From: Oscarella lobularis
Lineage: Eukaryota; Porifera; Homoscleromorpha; Homosclerophorida; Oscarellidae
Assembly: GCF_947507565.1 (NCBI RefSeq)
Contig: NC_089175.1
Span: 7,181,733-7,245,732, forward strand
DNA length: 64,000 nt
Reading direction: 5' to 3'
A program made the position numbers and the translations under genes. The notes under the pieces were generated by a model. It worked only from the letters and a program-made list of their open reading frames with translations, did no database searches and had not been told where the DNA came from. Below are positions 33,118-46,089 of this stretch, one piece after another (the stretch's first letter is position 1; the number at the start of each line of letters is the position of its first letter).

Positions 33118-34830
33118 TTGCAATGAGAAGGTCAGTGACCGCACGATTCAGCGTCGAACAAGTCTACGCATGACTGAGCGCGCGCGTGCTAATTGGCTGG
33201 CATGCAATCTCGTGGTGGACACAATGTTTCTAAAACAAATTCAAAGTAAAAAATGGAAAAATGCTTGTTTTTCAACTGAGGACGTCAGATTGTGTAACAT
33301 GTTATCGATTAGAAAAAGCTTCAATTCACCTATAATGAAGCATTTATTTCTGACTTTCTGCCGTGAATTTGACATAGAGACAAATCATACGTTACTAACG
33401 TCACTTTGTTCGTCTCCTAAGGAAAATTACTAGATGTAGAAATTTGATTCTACGTGCACTTTGCCAAACAACATGAGGTGCGAGTAGTGACGTCACAATT
33501 TATCCGCTAATATATTAATTTTGAATTTAGTATTATTGCCAGTTAGTTTGAAAATGTCTAGTAAAATCTCTGTACGCTTAGGAATGTTTACTCTTGTTGA
33601 AGAGCAAGCATTTTTGAAAGGCTATCTTTTGTCCCCAAGCCCGGATATAACGTAGGGACATCACCCCTTTCCTGACCGATTGGCGTCGCAAGTTGGGCTC
33701 CATTCGACTGCCCCTTTGTCGAATATGGTTGATAAGACGTCGAAGAAGCAATTGGCGACACAGATTCGCCGTTTTGCGTATACGCTCGCGACGTCGCGCC
33801 GCATTTCGCTGGAATGCGACCAGAAAGAATAAAGAAGTCGATCGTAATGACATTGCCTTTGCCCTACACGGCGTTCTTTGCTTCGTTTTCGTAGCCCAAT
33901 GAGCCGATGTGCGAGCTTTCTCACAGAATAGCCGCGCCACGTGCTTTCGCACGCTTTGCAAAGAAACTGCGTTCAATGTTCTTCTATCACCGTTTCCACG
34001 TCTAATTCTTCTCTGCGCGTATCAACGTTTAGTAAAGGTGAGTTGGAAAGTGATGTTCTGTGCCTTTTCGAATCGGTTTAACGCGTTTTACGCGATTTTC
34101 GGCGATCGATTGCTCTTTATATTCCTCTATTGATTTTCGACTCTTTCTCTGTTTTTTTTACAGTATTCTGTTTGAAGCGATTTGCTGCTCCATACGCTTG
34201 AGATAAGGTATTTCGAGAGGGACATCTTGGCAAATTTCTCTCAATTATATTTTTCGTTTTATAGGTTGAAACGGTTACGTACATCACATCGTTGGAAAAA
34301 TATAGACACGGAGAGCGCGATCGTATGATCTAGCACATTCGCCAAAAGGTGATATTCTCAATTGTTTTCTCTTCTATATGTTTGATTTTCTCTTGCGAAG
34401 AGGATTGGATAGGACGAACAATTTCTTATGATCGACAGTCAAATTAGATAGCAACGTGAATATTGAGCACTTGTTATTTTAGACTAGTAAAAAGGTGAGT
34501 AGACATTTTGAAAATTTGAGATTTGACGTATTGATTTGTTTGTAATTCTTAGGTACGTTTGAAAAGAAGAGAAGAACAAGAAAGAGCGTACTCTAAGGTC
34601 TGATGAGAAAGCATTTGATTAAGCCATTCAGCACATATTTTTTTTATTTTAGCTGGACGTGGTTTCTCCAAGACTGTTTCTACATCGTGGACTGTGACTG
34701 AACTCGTCTCCTGTATGATTTCTGTTAAAACGGTCTTCGCCACATTGGATCTTGACAGGTTTGCTTCTCATCTTAATTGCTTTTTTGCTTTTCAGAGCAC
34801 ATACGAGAAACTTTTCATATCGTCTTCGTT
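33118..34830. other. Upstream region of OXSM, unassigned
   Basis: A basic open frame lies at 33,578-33,976 on the minus strand, and a competing plus-strand frame runs over the same bases. Neither resembles anything I know. The string TGCTTTTCAGAGCACATACG at about 34,787 also occurs at 29,819, the edge of the RTK relic. Confidence 0.4.
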
Positions 34831-35390
34831 CACCTCTGGGCCCCGAGGTGACTAAATAAAACCGGCCCAACTCTTGAGCCAGAGAGGATAAACGTGGCTT
34901 GAACGCAGGGGATTCAATCCCCTACTCCCGTGGCACGAGTGATAAACTGCCACCCCACTTAGGAAGACGCGGTGGGTCACAATGGCGGTCCCCCTGGAAC
35001 CAGGCCGGCAGAACTCACATCCGAGCGCTGCCGGTCCCAGGCGTCCGAGCCGGGAGACTAAACAGGCTCTAACTCCGACGGGGGAGTAGGGAGGATGACC
35101 CCCACCCAACCGAAGCCTGCACGGACCCCTCGCGGTCCGTGCAGGTGGACAGCGAAACAGGGAAGACCTATGCGCAATTTTTTATGGAATTTCCGGTTTA
35201 CTTCCGGGATTTATTAAATAAAATATTATGAACATGCCTACGTCTACGCTATGATTGTCTATGTGCGACGCGGCGTGCGGACGAGACCTCTTCGAGAAGG
35301 TCTCCGAGCAGTTTCAAATCTAATGCAGGGTCATGCTCAGGACCCTCTGCGCTACGACTACACTAAACTACTGCTACTACCACTACAAAG
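34831..35390 (-). repeat. Hairpin-rich interspersed repeat, copy 1 (inverted)
   Basis: Nearly identical over about 560 bases to 56,589-57,154 in opposite orientation. It contains at least four potential stem-loops: CACCTC/GAGGTG at 34,831-34,850; CTGCACGGACC/GGTCCGTGCAG at 35,117-35,144; GAGACCT/AGGTCTC near 35,283-35,304; and AGGGTC/GACCCT near 35,327-35,346. An 85-codon open frame is identical in both copies. I see no terminal repeats, no clear target-site duplication and no known enzyme. GGGG-ATTGAAT-CCCC resembles a tRNA T-arm, so a SINE-like origin is one possibility. Confidence 0.75.
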
Positions 35391-37780
35391 CTACCTATAA
35401 AAAAAGAGAAACACTGCCGTTTCTGTCTTTTTCTTTCTCTGATGAAACCAAAGGGTCGCCACAAATGACACAGGTTCAATAGATACACCAGTAAAAGATT
35501 CCCTAAAAAGAGACCAGGATTAAGTAATGTACAGTCTATGTATCAAGAGATTAACAATACTTGCCTTTATGAAAGGCGATTCAGGCGAGTAATTGAACCA
35601 CTCAACCAGACGAAATCTGCTCTTCCTGTCCTCGTCCTTTTCCTAAAAAGGAAATTCGTCAGTGAAAAAAATTCTACAACTCTTGCACTAAATTCCATCC
35701 ATGCAACACACCACACCTCTATGAACATTTTCACAAACATGTATGTATATGGATACTACTAGACAATTTGGGGATCCAACCGTTCGTCAGGCCCCCAATT
35801 AAAACAAAGCTGTTACTGATCGTTTGGGAAGAAGATCACCCCAGGAACTCAACGCCAACAAAAGAGAAAAACTTTATAAACAATAATGAACCAAGGGTAT
35901 GCACTACTTTTTAAAAAAAACACAAATGCAATGCAAAACAAAAGACTCTGTACTGACTGGCACCAATATCTATTATTACACTCACTTAACCGTTACCTAG
36001 TGATTCTCATTCATCAGCGAGAAAACCCCATCCCCTGCGGAGATTTTCCTACGTCAATGAGATTACTACCGGTATTTATTTTCCAAATTCAAAACACGCT
36101 CGCCTACAAAGTGCCAGCTTTTCCTCCACTCCTTGTGAGAAAGCAACGTGACACAGCTTTCTGCTGTATTCTATTGTATTCCCAAAACCTATAAAAGAAA
36201 ATGAGAAAACGTCATAATACAATTCCCTACTCTATAAACGTACCTCCCTATTTTCCCTTGCAATAAGAAACAAACCAAAGCCTCTGATCATACATAGAGG
36301 ACGTAACTAATCTTCTAAAGGCAACTGTAATGATGTCCATGTACTGTACACACACTCCAAAGTCCTCTGAGCTTCTTCTAGCTAGACCAAATAATTCTAT
36401 AAACAAAAACAATAATTTCAACTGAGAACAAAGACCAATTCTCTTCGTAAATTACCTTTACTTCCTATATAGGCTTGGAGACAATCCTGGATGGCTGACG
36501 TGTATTTTCAAGTCACCTTCGGAACCGTTACGTACTCCCCCTAGACAAAGAAAACTTATCAATCCTAAAATAAATACATAAATACCAGAATCTTCATTTT
36601 ATTCGTAAAACGTAAACTCACCTTTGCCAAGTCACTTGGCTCCACTCATTCTCACCGTTTCATTTTCACTGACACTCTTCGAACGAATAATGTCCTAAAG
36701 AGAGATCCCTCATGAAACACCGTTCCTACGACTGCTCACGAACCCAAAACGGGCTTGCGACCACCCTAAACCCTACAAAACGCGCATAGTTTACCGTAAA
36801 AACTCTTTCGAAAGCGTAAAACCTTCGGAAATACGACGATCGCGAAAGGACTGTCTCCACTCGCGGGCATGGGGACTATAGAACACCATTGCGCGACTTA
36901 ATGCACCCAGAAGTGCGTCTCTTACCTTCGCTACAACTGCTTTGAGCCTTCGATGTCCTCGTTTCGACCTGCTTTTCAGTAGTTTGCGTTTGAACGCAAC
37001 CCGTATATATGCAACCCGGATCAGCCACGCGAACTTCAAAAACAAATCTCTAACTCGTAAACTGACCGTTTTCCTGCACATACAAAATCCTCTTCTATCT
37101 CTATACCCCACGAATAAACTATCCTCTTGCCTGTCTCGCCAATAAAGGGTTCTAAATCGCATTGCCACAGCAAAACTGCTACTGAAACGTATGAATGAGA
37201 CACCGTCCAAAAAGACTTCTCTATCTGGATTTTTATACACACAAACTCACTCTGTCAATCCCCAAGAAAGACTCTATACCTCACACATATTTACAACCCA
37301 AACCTTTACCCTTTGATTGAAACTTAGCCATTTGTTCTTTTGTAATTTAACTCTCTTGAATCTCTAGTGCCAATCAGAAGCAAACCAGAAAGTGTCGAAA
37401 ACAATTTCCTATACAATAACAAACAAAGCAAAGCCTCTGACAGTGAAGCCAAAAACACAGCACTTACGTGATTCTCTAAACGTAACGTATCTCCACTGAA
37501 GACCTGCACACAGAAACAAAATATTTCTATAAACAGAAACAGAAATGTAAACAAGGAAAAAGAAAAATTTCGCTTCAAATTGTGCCCTCTAATAGTAAAA
37601 AGGCATTATAAGAACTAAGCTAAAAACATTTCCTCTCTATAAAAGGAACAAAAATGAACAACCCTATTCAGTAATTCGATTATAACCTACACGCGCGGCC
37701 AACGCTCATGCCGCTGTCTTTTAAAGACGAAAAGGCCAATCGCGTGATCAACAGGCGTTATTGTGCCCCGGACTGGCATC
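35391..37780. other. AT-rich spacer with diverged duplicated blocks
   Basis: Segments near 36,250-36,310 and 37,420-37,510 (with strings like AAAGCCTCTGAC and CTCTAAACGTA) and 36,760-37,010 recur at 40,000-40,100 and 40,530-40,790, and partly at 40,990 and 42,200. Minus-strand frames at 36,791-37,240 and 37,324-37,578 are broken in the other copies, so I do not call genes. Confidence 0.5.
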
Positions 37781-37783
37781 TCG

Positions 37784-37821
37784 TGACGTCCCTAATCAGG
37801 AGTCCCCAAAGTTCCCCCGAA
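37784..37821 (+). promoter_or_regulatory. Conserved promoter block of CARD-Kelch gene 1
   Basis: GTGACGTCC followed by GAGTCCCCAAA and TTCCCCCGAA (37,812-37,821), 54 bases before the ATG. The same block stands before all four gene copies. TTC-N4-GAA is the form of a STAT-type palindrome; factor binding is inference. Confidence 0.55.
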
Positions 37822-37875
37822 CCATTTCGTCTTTGTCTCGCGATCTCGCCCTGTTCTACCTCTTCTCCGGTCAAA

Positions 37876-39185
37876 ATGGATGAAAGATGGGACACGCACG
37901 TGCGGCCTATTCTTCGCGTACTTGTCAAGATTCTTCTGCCCCTCGCTCTCCGTGATGGTCTTTTCTCCGACGATCTCCTCACTCGCGAAGAATATGAAAG
38001 GATCAAAACCTACGACAATGCAGAAGGAACGCGACAGCTTCTCGTTTCTATCTTACCAAGAAAAGGACCCGATTCGTTTGACCGATTTTTGAACGTCTTG
38101 AAGACAACTAAAGGACAGGAACACATTGCACAGACAATAATGGGAAACACTAAAAGGAAAAGAAAACGCAACGAGAGTAGGGATCTCAGTTCGGAAAGTA
38201 ATGAAAAATACGGAAAATTGAAAAGAGAATTGAAGAAGGAAAGAAAAGAAAAAAACCATTGGAAAATGGTAGCCACCGGTTTGAGAGAGAAAGTAAGCTT
38301 CGGTTTGCTAGAACAATGCGGCTTCTTATTAAATACTTTTAGTTTTCAATGGGAAGTCATAATCTCAAATGGGAAATCAGCAAACCGAACATCCCCATTA
38401 ATCTTTGCTGGCCATTTGGACGTGTGGCTGAATTCAATGAAGTGCTACATGTTGGTTGGGTGGATAGAATTTTGCAGCGAAAAGAAGGAGCGTGGGAGGG
38501 AGAGAATCATCACTTGCCGGGCATTGATAACATATGGGGTGTTTTTGAATGTGAAGAAAAAGCATACGTTATGCACGGGCATGGTCCTTATAGGGAACAG
38601 TGCCAGACTATTTCTGAATGGAAAAGTGAAACGAGAGAGCTGCAGGTATTAACAAAAATACCAGATGAAAATCAACTTGATGCGAGATCAGTAATTGGAC
38701 ATAAGGAGAAAATTTATCTGGTCGGAGGCCGAAGTGATCGTGTTGATTGTTTTGATATTACAAAAAGAGAATGGGAACCAATGAAGAAAATGAAGAACGA
38801 ACGAGAATGGTGTTCATTGGCTGTAATTGATGATAAAATGTTTGCTGGAGGAGGAGGGAATAAGTCGGGACCGAGCAATTCAGTTGAATGTTTTATAATG
38901 GAAGAACAGAAGTGGATTGAAATCAAACCCACTACAAATAAACTGTGTCAATTGTCATCGTGGAACGAGAAATTAGTTGCAACAGGAGGATATGACGAAG
39001 AAGCGGGAGAGCACAGCAACTGTGTTGAATTCTATGATAAACCGTCTGGGGAGTGGCTTCCATTGCCACCAATGAACATGGGACGAGACGGACACGGTGT
39101 ATGTACAACTAAAGACAATAAGTTGATTGTAGTGGGGGGAAGGGGAATAGGTGCTTGGAACAAAGTTGAATGTTTGAAATTGTAA
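37876..39185 (+). CDS. CARD-coiled coil-Kelch protein 1
   Basis: Two exons (37,876-38,292 and 38,343-39,185) give 419 residues. Residues 1-90 form a CARD, a death-fold domain for homotypic assembly: ILLPLALRDGLF, LTREEYERI, RQLLVSILPRKGPDSFDRFL, TKGQEHIA. Residues about 95-139 are a highly charged Lys/Glu segment likely to be a coiled coil. Residues 140-419 hold Kelch-type repeats (GKIYLVGG-like strands, FAGGGG, LVATGG, LIVVGG, each followed by a VE/VD-CF motif), predicting a beta-propeller that binds a partner. I start at MDERW because that methionine is conserved in the other copies, although the frame stays open upstream to 37,708. Role as a sensor or adaptor is inferred from architecture. 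Confidence 0.88.
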
Positions 39186-41650
39186 AAGCGCTTTTGGTCA
39201 CAATAAAGTTTCGTATTTTCGCTTCTCACCGATAATTAAATTGTTCGTCGCGACGTCAAGTTGCAACGATTCGTTACCCTAGTTTTTGAGAAAAGGACAC
39301 AGACAAATCAAAAGAGAAGATATTTGAATCAACCGATGGTCAGCTTCCCCACGGTGAAAAGAAACCAAAAATTCACGTGCATGGGAATGCGCCAGTGACG
39401 GAATGGAAACCTAAACTAACGTGCACGGAGGAAGTTCAAATCTCGAATTCCTAATGGGTAGTGTATTCCTTCGCGAGGCGAAAAGAGCTGATTCTTTGTG
39501 TAGCAAGGAATAGCGCGCTAACTTGACGTCTTTGATCCGTAAGTTCTGACCCATGAACAAACATAGCTCAATAAATCGCTGTTACTGAACGATAGGTACT
39601 ATTTAATTAAGTAAGTAACTTACTGTTAGTATTTTCAACAGATTCGTAATTTGAAAATGCGCCAATAAATTTGCAAAAGATTTCCCTGGCATGACATTGA
39701 ACAAACGTCTTGAAAATAGATATACTTATTGATCTGATAAACACGTGTTCTACCTTGGAAAACAAACTCGTTAGCTGACCTTTTCCTGCCTAAAAACAAT
39801 ACTATCTTCAAATCATCAATTCACACGCAAAAAACCCTTCAAATAGGAACCACTTGCTAGCAATCTCATGCGTCGTCTCGTTTGCCTAGAAAACGAATCA
39901 GTGGTAGGTCTCCTAGTTTAATTAAAAAATTACCAGCGAGCATCAATATATACACTTCCCACAGTCACTTCCCCTTCCCTCTTTGATAAAAAACAAGCAA
40001 AGCTTTTGACAATGAAACCTTACACATGGCACTTATCTGATCCTCTAAACGTATTTCCACTGACCACAAGCGTGTACACCAACACCTCCAAGCTTCTTCC
40101 AGAAAGACTAAATACTTCTAAAACCATAAAACGGAAACGGGAAAGGCAACAGAAAACACAAACTACCTTAGCAGAAACTACCTTCACTCCCAGGCCTAGA
40201 GATAATCCTTGACGACCTTGCTTCCAAATTTCTCTTTGCCTTTCTTTGCGCTATATGCCACTTCTAATTTTGCCTCCTGGGCCTTCACACGCTTCCTCTA
40301 GACAAAGATAACATATTAGATCTAAAACCACATAAATAGATAAATTAGAAAACAAATATTCTTTTTTTATACGAAAACGTAAACTCACTTTGCGGAACAA
40401 CTTGCGTTTTCTCATTTTTACCATTTTAGTCTTGCTGAAAATTTTCAAACGTACAGAAACCTAAAAAATTCGATATGCTACTGTACACTGTGCTCACGAT
40501 TGCTCAAAAAACTCCATAATAGACCAGCGTCCCCTCTAAACCCAACAAATCGTGCACCATTGAGCGTCGGAACATTAATCGAAGGAGTACAACCTTCGAA
40601 AACACGCTGATCGCGAAGAGGATCTACACTCCACAGCGTCGGGGCCCCCAAACACCATCACGCGATTACAAACCGCTTTCGAGCGTGAGTATTGCCTTCA
40701 TTCTGAGTGTTATAGCCATCGACGACTTCGTTTCGCTCTATTTTCAGAAGATTCTTGGTGATTGAACCCGTATATTCGAAACCCGGATTAGCGCGACTCC
40801 ACTCCTAAACTGACCTTTTTCTGCCTAAGCAAAATCATCTCCAAACCGTTAACTTTTCTGATCTTGCCCGCTTTGACATGGCAATTGTATTCCCAAAGCC
40901 TAGAAGAAAATGAGAAATAATCAAACAAAACATTTCCCTTCCCTTGAACATACCCCTCACTGCTCCACGATGTCTTCCTCCTGCAATAAAAACAAACCAA
41001 AGACCCTGACAATCAAATCATAAATGCACCACTTATCTGATCCCTTCGACGTCACGTGTAGGAACAAATATTACTCACTAACGAAAAATTCACCAGAGAT
41101 CATATATGGCAAATCTGCAAAAATGAAAAGGAAACATTGAAAACTGGCCTCAACCGAAAAGATGCGTAGAGAGGTCACGTGTCAAAGAAATTTGTTTGGC
41201 AATCGAAAGATGTCTAAGACAATCTCCCGTGTGATAAAAACCAAGTTGGTATATAGAGTGAATGAGTGTCTAGGAAAATTATTATCAATTGATAAATTAA
41301 AATTTCATTTACCTTAATCGCAAATATTGTGTTCTCCATCCTAAATTTGTCTATACAAAAAATAGAATCATATTTACACACGAATAATGAAATAGAAAGT
41401 ATTCACCAATTTCGCGAGGGCGACTTTTCGGAGATATAGCTGAAACATAAATGGCTTCAAAAACACCCAAAGAAACTCCAGAACACGACGCATTCGAGCG
41501 TCGAGCAAAGGAAAGGTGAAGAAACGCGAGCAACGTTATCCAGGCACAGGAACGTGCAGAGAAGTCTTTAGAGAAGCCCCTGGGAACGAGCTAGACTTCG
41601 TTCGGCCACTCGTATCTTCAGCAGCGCTGAGATCTCCTTTCCTATCCCTT
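39186..41650. other. Spacer with diverged copies of the 36-37.6 kb blocks
   Basis: Contains a polyadenylation signal (AATAAAG, about 39,202) for gene 1. Bases 39,990-41,050 are homologous to parts of 36,250-37,600, suggesting that a CARD-Kelch unit once followed here too. No intact gene. Confidence 0.5.
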
Positions 41651-42110
41651 TTGATTGTAGTGGGGGGATGGGGTGCAGGGAACTCAGTTGAATGTTTGAA
41701 AATGTAAATGTGTTTTTGGGTCCCAATAAACTGTCGTGTCTTTACTGCTTACCGTTAAACTGTTCGTGAAGACGAAATAAATTCATACTGTAACGCTTTG
41801 ATTGATCGTTTTCCAGTTTTTAGTCTTGATAAATAAATAAATAAATGATGGCGAATATTTCTGAAAAACGGAAATGAAACCGCAAACTCACTATCCGATT
41901 GTTTTCAAGACGACAAAGACTTGGAAAAAATCCGATACGCTTGTGAATTCAAGGGAAATCGTCAGAGGTCTGAGCAAATTTCGGTTTTTCTAGGTCACAG
42001 CTTCCAAAGAACCACTATGGAGAAGGCAAACAAGAGCGTTATCACCTTCTGAGCTTATTCTGTAAGCGCAGCTGAGTCCAAACTTTTGCGCGGTACAAAA
42101 CGCGCGCTAA
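41651..42110 (+). pseudogene. CARD-Kelch relic: last Kelch blade and 3' flank
   Basis: 41,651-41,707 reads LIVVGGWGAGNSVECLKM and a stop, identical in type to the ends of genes 2-4. The following 400 bases resemble their 3' flank (polyadenylation signal at about 41,727, then the block ending near CACCTTCTGAGC). The CARD and all earlier Kelch blades are missing. Confidence 0.75.
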
Positions 42111-43126
42111 AAATATGCGTTACTAAAAACGCCCCGGATACGACACTGCCTAATTCACATACCGCACCTCCACAGTCAATGTTCATCTGCAACAAAAGAA
42201 AGAAACAAAAGCCTCTGACAATCAAACAATACACAGAGCACTTATCTGATCCTCTAAACGTATCCCAGCTGACAACCGTATTCACACGAACTCTGAGCTT
42301 TGTTGACTCTCCTGTAAAACAGAAACGAAAAAGTCAAACAAAAAATGAAAAATCACTACAGATGCCGTGACTATATAGGAAACAAACGTAGACGAATCTT
42401 CCCTCTAAAGACGCAGTTAATGAAAAAAAACAAAAATGACTTTCTATAGATGGAGTGACTTTTTAATTAAAACTACTCTACAGGAATTTGTGCTTTGAGA
42501 GGAGCATACACTACCTGGTTAGGTTATCATTATAAAAAAGATGAGGATTATTGCACCTTGGTTGAATCGCTTTATATCCGTTCCTACATACCGTGATAGT
42601 GCCCTATAGATTATTTAATTGATCACGTGCATAAAAAATTATCTCTTACTTACAAAAATTAGTTTTGGAGATCCCCTAATTTGTTATCACACTTCCATCT
42701 CACTATTGAAGGCAAAGAGATCTCTATGCTAAGCTAATCCAGAACAAATAAAATATTTGAAGATGCATGCGAGGGACGATTGGTAGAATAGAGCCAAGAT
42801 AGTATTTCCTCCAATAAAAACACGTCACATGATCGCTCTGAAGGAAGTAATTGGACCAAGAGTCTTTTCAATGTCAAAATGACCGCCGTGCGAGACAAGT
42901 TCAAGAGGCGAATGCGTCGGTTTTTTGCCGAGAAGAGGTATGGGTTCAGACTCAAGCAAAGCCTAAAATTAGTAGAGATACATAACTTTTTATCTCTATG
43001 TCATTTTTTACCTATAGGTGTCGTCTGATCGTGGAGAAATGTAAATGTGCGGGCAGTTCAGCCCGTTTGCTTACTGAACTTTAGGGAGTACCTGCAGAAA
43101 AAAGAATAAAGAGCTAGTATGTATTG
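42111..43126. other. Spacer
   Basis: Near 42,200-42,270 is another copy of the AAAGCCTCTGACAATCAAAC block. A plus frame from 42,879 (MTAVRDKFKRRMRRFFAEK) is basic and unrecognised, and there is no support for a gene. Confidence 0.4.
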
Positions 43127-43230
43127 TTGAAGGGAAAGGATACGTCATGCATGGCATGGGGGAAGTCCCACATGAGGACAATGCAAGAGCATTTACTAAT
43201 AGAAAAGTGAAACGAGAAATAAGTATCAGA
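43127..43230 (+). pseudogene. CARD-Kelch relic: internal Kelch fragment
   Basis: The reading EGKGYVMHG, then VKREI, matches the EGKGYVMDM ... SETRN segment of genes 2-4. Both sides are unrelated, so it is a short orphan piece. Confidence 0.7.
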
Positions 43231-43863
43231 AATACCAGTTACCAAACCGGTATATTATCCTCTACAAAAGCATATACGGCGAGGGTCTTGTGGATCACCA
43301 CGCCTCTTTTCCTGAAATCCAAACTGAGAAAAAGAGAACGGTAGCATAGGGCACGCGGAAGCTAACCCATGAAACGCGACGACCTTACTCCCAGCCAAAC
43401 GACGAGGGGGTCCTCTAGGATAAACGAATACTCAGAACCGATAAATGACATTGACTCGAATATTGCCAGCAGCTGCTCGTCGAAGCGACGCTCTTATGCT
43501 AATACGATTGCCCACGCTCGGAACGCGAATCCCGCGCGCGTCGAAGTCGGCGTCGCCACGGCGACGGAAGCAACTTCGCGCTTCCGCATTCGCACGCGCG
43601 CGCGCGCTAAAGCGACACGAACCCGGCTTTTTGACTGGTTATGCACGAGGAAGCACTTCGTTCGCGCGTCGTTTCGTGCGCGTTGTGTTCGAGAGGCCGG
43701 GGGGTTCTCATCTCATCGAGTTAACGAGATAAAAAGTAGGCGTGGCGAGTCTAGGAATTCCATATAATTGGCTGCACGTCAAGTGTGCGGGCGCCAGTTC
43801 CGCTCTCTCTCACGCAGGCTAAGGTTCTCGCGTCGGTGGACAGACAAAAGAAGGCGCTTCGAT
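43231..43863. other. 5' region of the DAPK-type gene
   Basis: GC-rich with many CpG (43,480-43,700), as in a housekeeping promoter. Open frames on this stretch reflect base composition. Confidence 0.5.
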
Positions 43864-45978
43864 ATGCCGGCGAGCCGACGAGGATCAGTTTCATTGCGAT
43901 CGGAACGCCTCGAGGACTACTACACGGTGGAAAAGATACTCGGAAAGTGAGTCAAGCCATTCAGTCAGTGGGTGAACGAAGTAGCGGCATTATGACTGGA
44001 AAAATCTACCGGTCCAGTCACGCAGCGCGACTAGCGCGCATTTCGCGCGCGTGCGGGGCCTCGCATTTCAGTCAGCTGCATTGGTTTTTTTCGAATGCAG
44101 ATGCACACGTACGAAGCGACCGCGATCCTGCGTCACACTAGACCAAATCGCTCTAATATCCTGCCAACGTTTGATAAACCACACGGTGTGGTGCGGCGAT
44201 CGAGTCGCGATGCCTTTGTATACCCAGGTGATCCAATCGTGGGAAAACGAACGAAAGGCTCCACGTACGATCGATTAGATAACCCCGAAGCCAAAGAACG
44301 ACTCCCTGCCTACCTACTTCGCTTCGTTTTCTCTAATCACGTGCAGTCTCTAGTAGTGAAACGTTACCGGGTGGCGCCGCGCGCCGCGTCGTGCGTTCCC
44401 GCGGACTTCGCTTCCTCTAAAACGCGGTGGGTGGTTAATCGTTCGAAAATAGCACGCGCCTACCATGCACTCGGGCTTCGCGGTAAAGTTTTTCCTGATC
44501 GAACTATGTTTGGACACGCGACAAAGAAGCCATAAAATCGCCTTTTTCTAGGGATCGGGTCACATCCGGGTTCCACCTCTTTCGATTTCAAAAAATTTCG
44601 ATCTATTCTCGCTCTCTCATTCTATAGGGGTCAGTACGGTATCGTTAAATTATGCACGAACAAGGCGACGGGCGAGCAATACGCGGCGAAGCACATGCGA
44701 AAGAGGAAGGGGCGTATGGGGGTCCCCATTGGGGATATCAAACGCGAAATGGATATCATGAACAAATTGACTCACGGACGTCATCTGATGGGGCTCCACG
44801 ACGCGTTCGAAACCCAAACGGAAATCGTTCTCATTCTTGACCTGTATTATGAACGTGGGAAGCGTAATGAGTTCCCCCTGAATGAAAAATGTTATTTTTA
44901 GTCTAAGCGGAGGGGAACTGTTCGATCACCTGGCAACGATGGATTGTTTGACCGAAGGCGAGACCGTCGCCTTCACCGTACAGGTCCTCGAAGCGCTTCG
45001 TATCATGCATTCGTCGCAAATCGTTCACTTGGACTTGAAGGCGAGAAATGCGTTAACGCGCGTGCGTGCCATATCACGTGGGTTATTAATCTATAGCCTG
45101 AGAACCTTATGTTGAAAGACAAACACAAGAAAGAGCTCGTTCTCATCGATTTCGGCTTAGCGCGTGAACTCGACGGGTCGGGCTTACGTCTAATGCTCGG
45201 AACAGCGGAATTCATTGGTATGCCAATAGTCAATAATTATTAATTAATTAATTATTTGGTTGTAGCCCCTGAGGTTGTTTCCTTTGATGAGATCACAACG
45301 GCAACAGACATGTGGAGTCTGGGTGTTCTCATCTACATTATGTATGTGTTACATATGCTAATATGCTTTTATTGACTCGTGGGTTCTCTCTCAGGCTAAG
45401 TGGCTACTCTCCATTTCTGGGAGATGATCAGGCGGACACCTATGCTAATATAAGCGCAGGGGAGTACGATTTGGATGACGAGTACTTTGGAGACGTTTCG
45501 GACGAGGCCAAGGATTTCATTAGCAAATTACTAATACTTAATCCAAAGTGAGTAAATAAATAGATAATGAACCATGTTAAGAGTCACTATATTATTATTA
45601 TTAGAAAGAGAATGACTTTGGATGAATGCCTTTCTCACCCGTGGCTCAATGTGAAAAATTCAGAACAAATAAATATTTCATTGAATAATTATTTGTTATT
45701 TTTTTCAGCCAACGCCCAAGACTGAAGTGAGACGATTGGACTCGAAGCGGCTCAAGGCATTCAATGCAAGACGAAAATTGAAGGCAACAATATAATACAT
45801 AATAATAACAAAATTATTTTATTTTTTTCTATAGGCTGGTATAAATGCTGTTCGTGGATCTGTAAAATTTCGTCTTTCACTGGAAAGAATTTCGATTGGA
45901 AAACGGCAGTGTTCACTGACGTCATCATCGCCATCGCCGCCAGTCAAAGAAGAAGACGACGTGTTTAAAACGGAATAA
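43864..45978 (+). CDS. DAPK: Death-associated protein kinase-like Ser/Thr kinase
   Basis: Calmodulin-regulated kinase of the CAMK group. The start MPASRRGSVSLRSERLEDYYTV is followed by an intron of about 680 bases, then GQYGIVKLC, YAAKHMRKRKGR (the basic loop typical of DAPKs), ILDLLSGGELFDHLA, IVHLDLKPENLM (HLD in place of HRD; DAPKs have HFD), IDFGLAREL, GTAEFIAPEVV, DMWSLGVLIYIMLSGYSPFLGD and HPWLNV. A basic helix FNARRKLK follows, as in autoinhibitory calmodulin-binding segments, then a Ser-rich tail ending EEDDVFKTE. It lacks ankyrin repeats and a death domain, so it resembles the short DAPK2/DAPK3 type. The exact paralogue cannot be set by eye. Confidence 0.88.
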
Positions 45979-46089
45979 AGAGACAGGGGAGACCAGAGAC
46001 GCCCACCCATCCATTCTTCCTTAGCTTACTTTTATAAATAGTACATGTAATGGTACATACTGGTTTTTAGATAAGAACTTGGCATTGAT

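Noticed and set aside
33578-33976. 132-codon basic minus-strand frame, and an overlapping plus-strand frame.
   Set aside because: Arg/Lys-rich with no recognisable motif, and both strands are open over the same bases, which suggests composition.
34852-35109. 85-codon frame identical in both repeat copies, a possible gene.
   Set aside because: The copies are nearly identical as DNA, so a conserved frame is expected without selection, and the sequence resembles no protein.
34831-35390. The hairpin-rich repeat as a solo LTR.
   Set aside because: No TG...CA ends, no target-site duplication that I can see, and no associated element parts in the window.
37708-37875. Upstream methionine extending the CARD-Kelch gene 1 protein by 56 residues.
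   Set aside because: The extension covers the conserved promoter block and is out of keeping with genes 2-4, which all align from MDQRW/MDERW.
43369-44535. Several long plus-strand frames (up to 146 codons) before and inside the first DAPK intron.
   Set aside because: The region is GC- and CpG-rich, so stops are rare. The frames overlap each other and carry no domain; the spliced kinase explains the locus.
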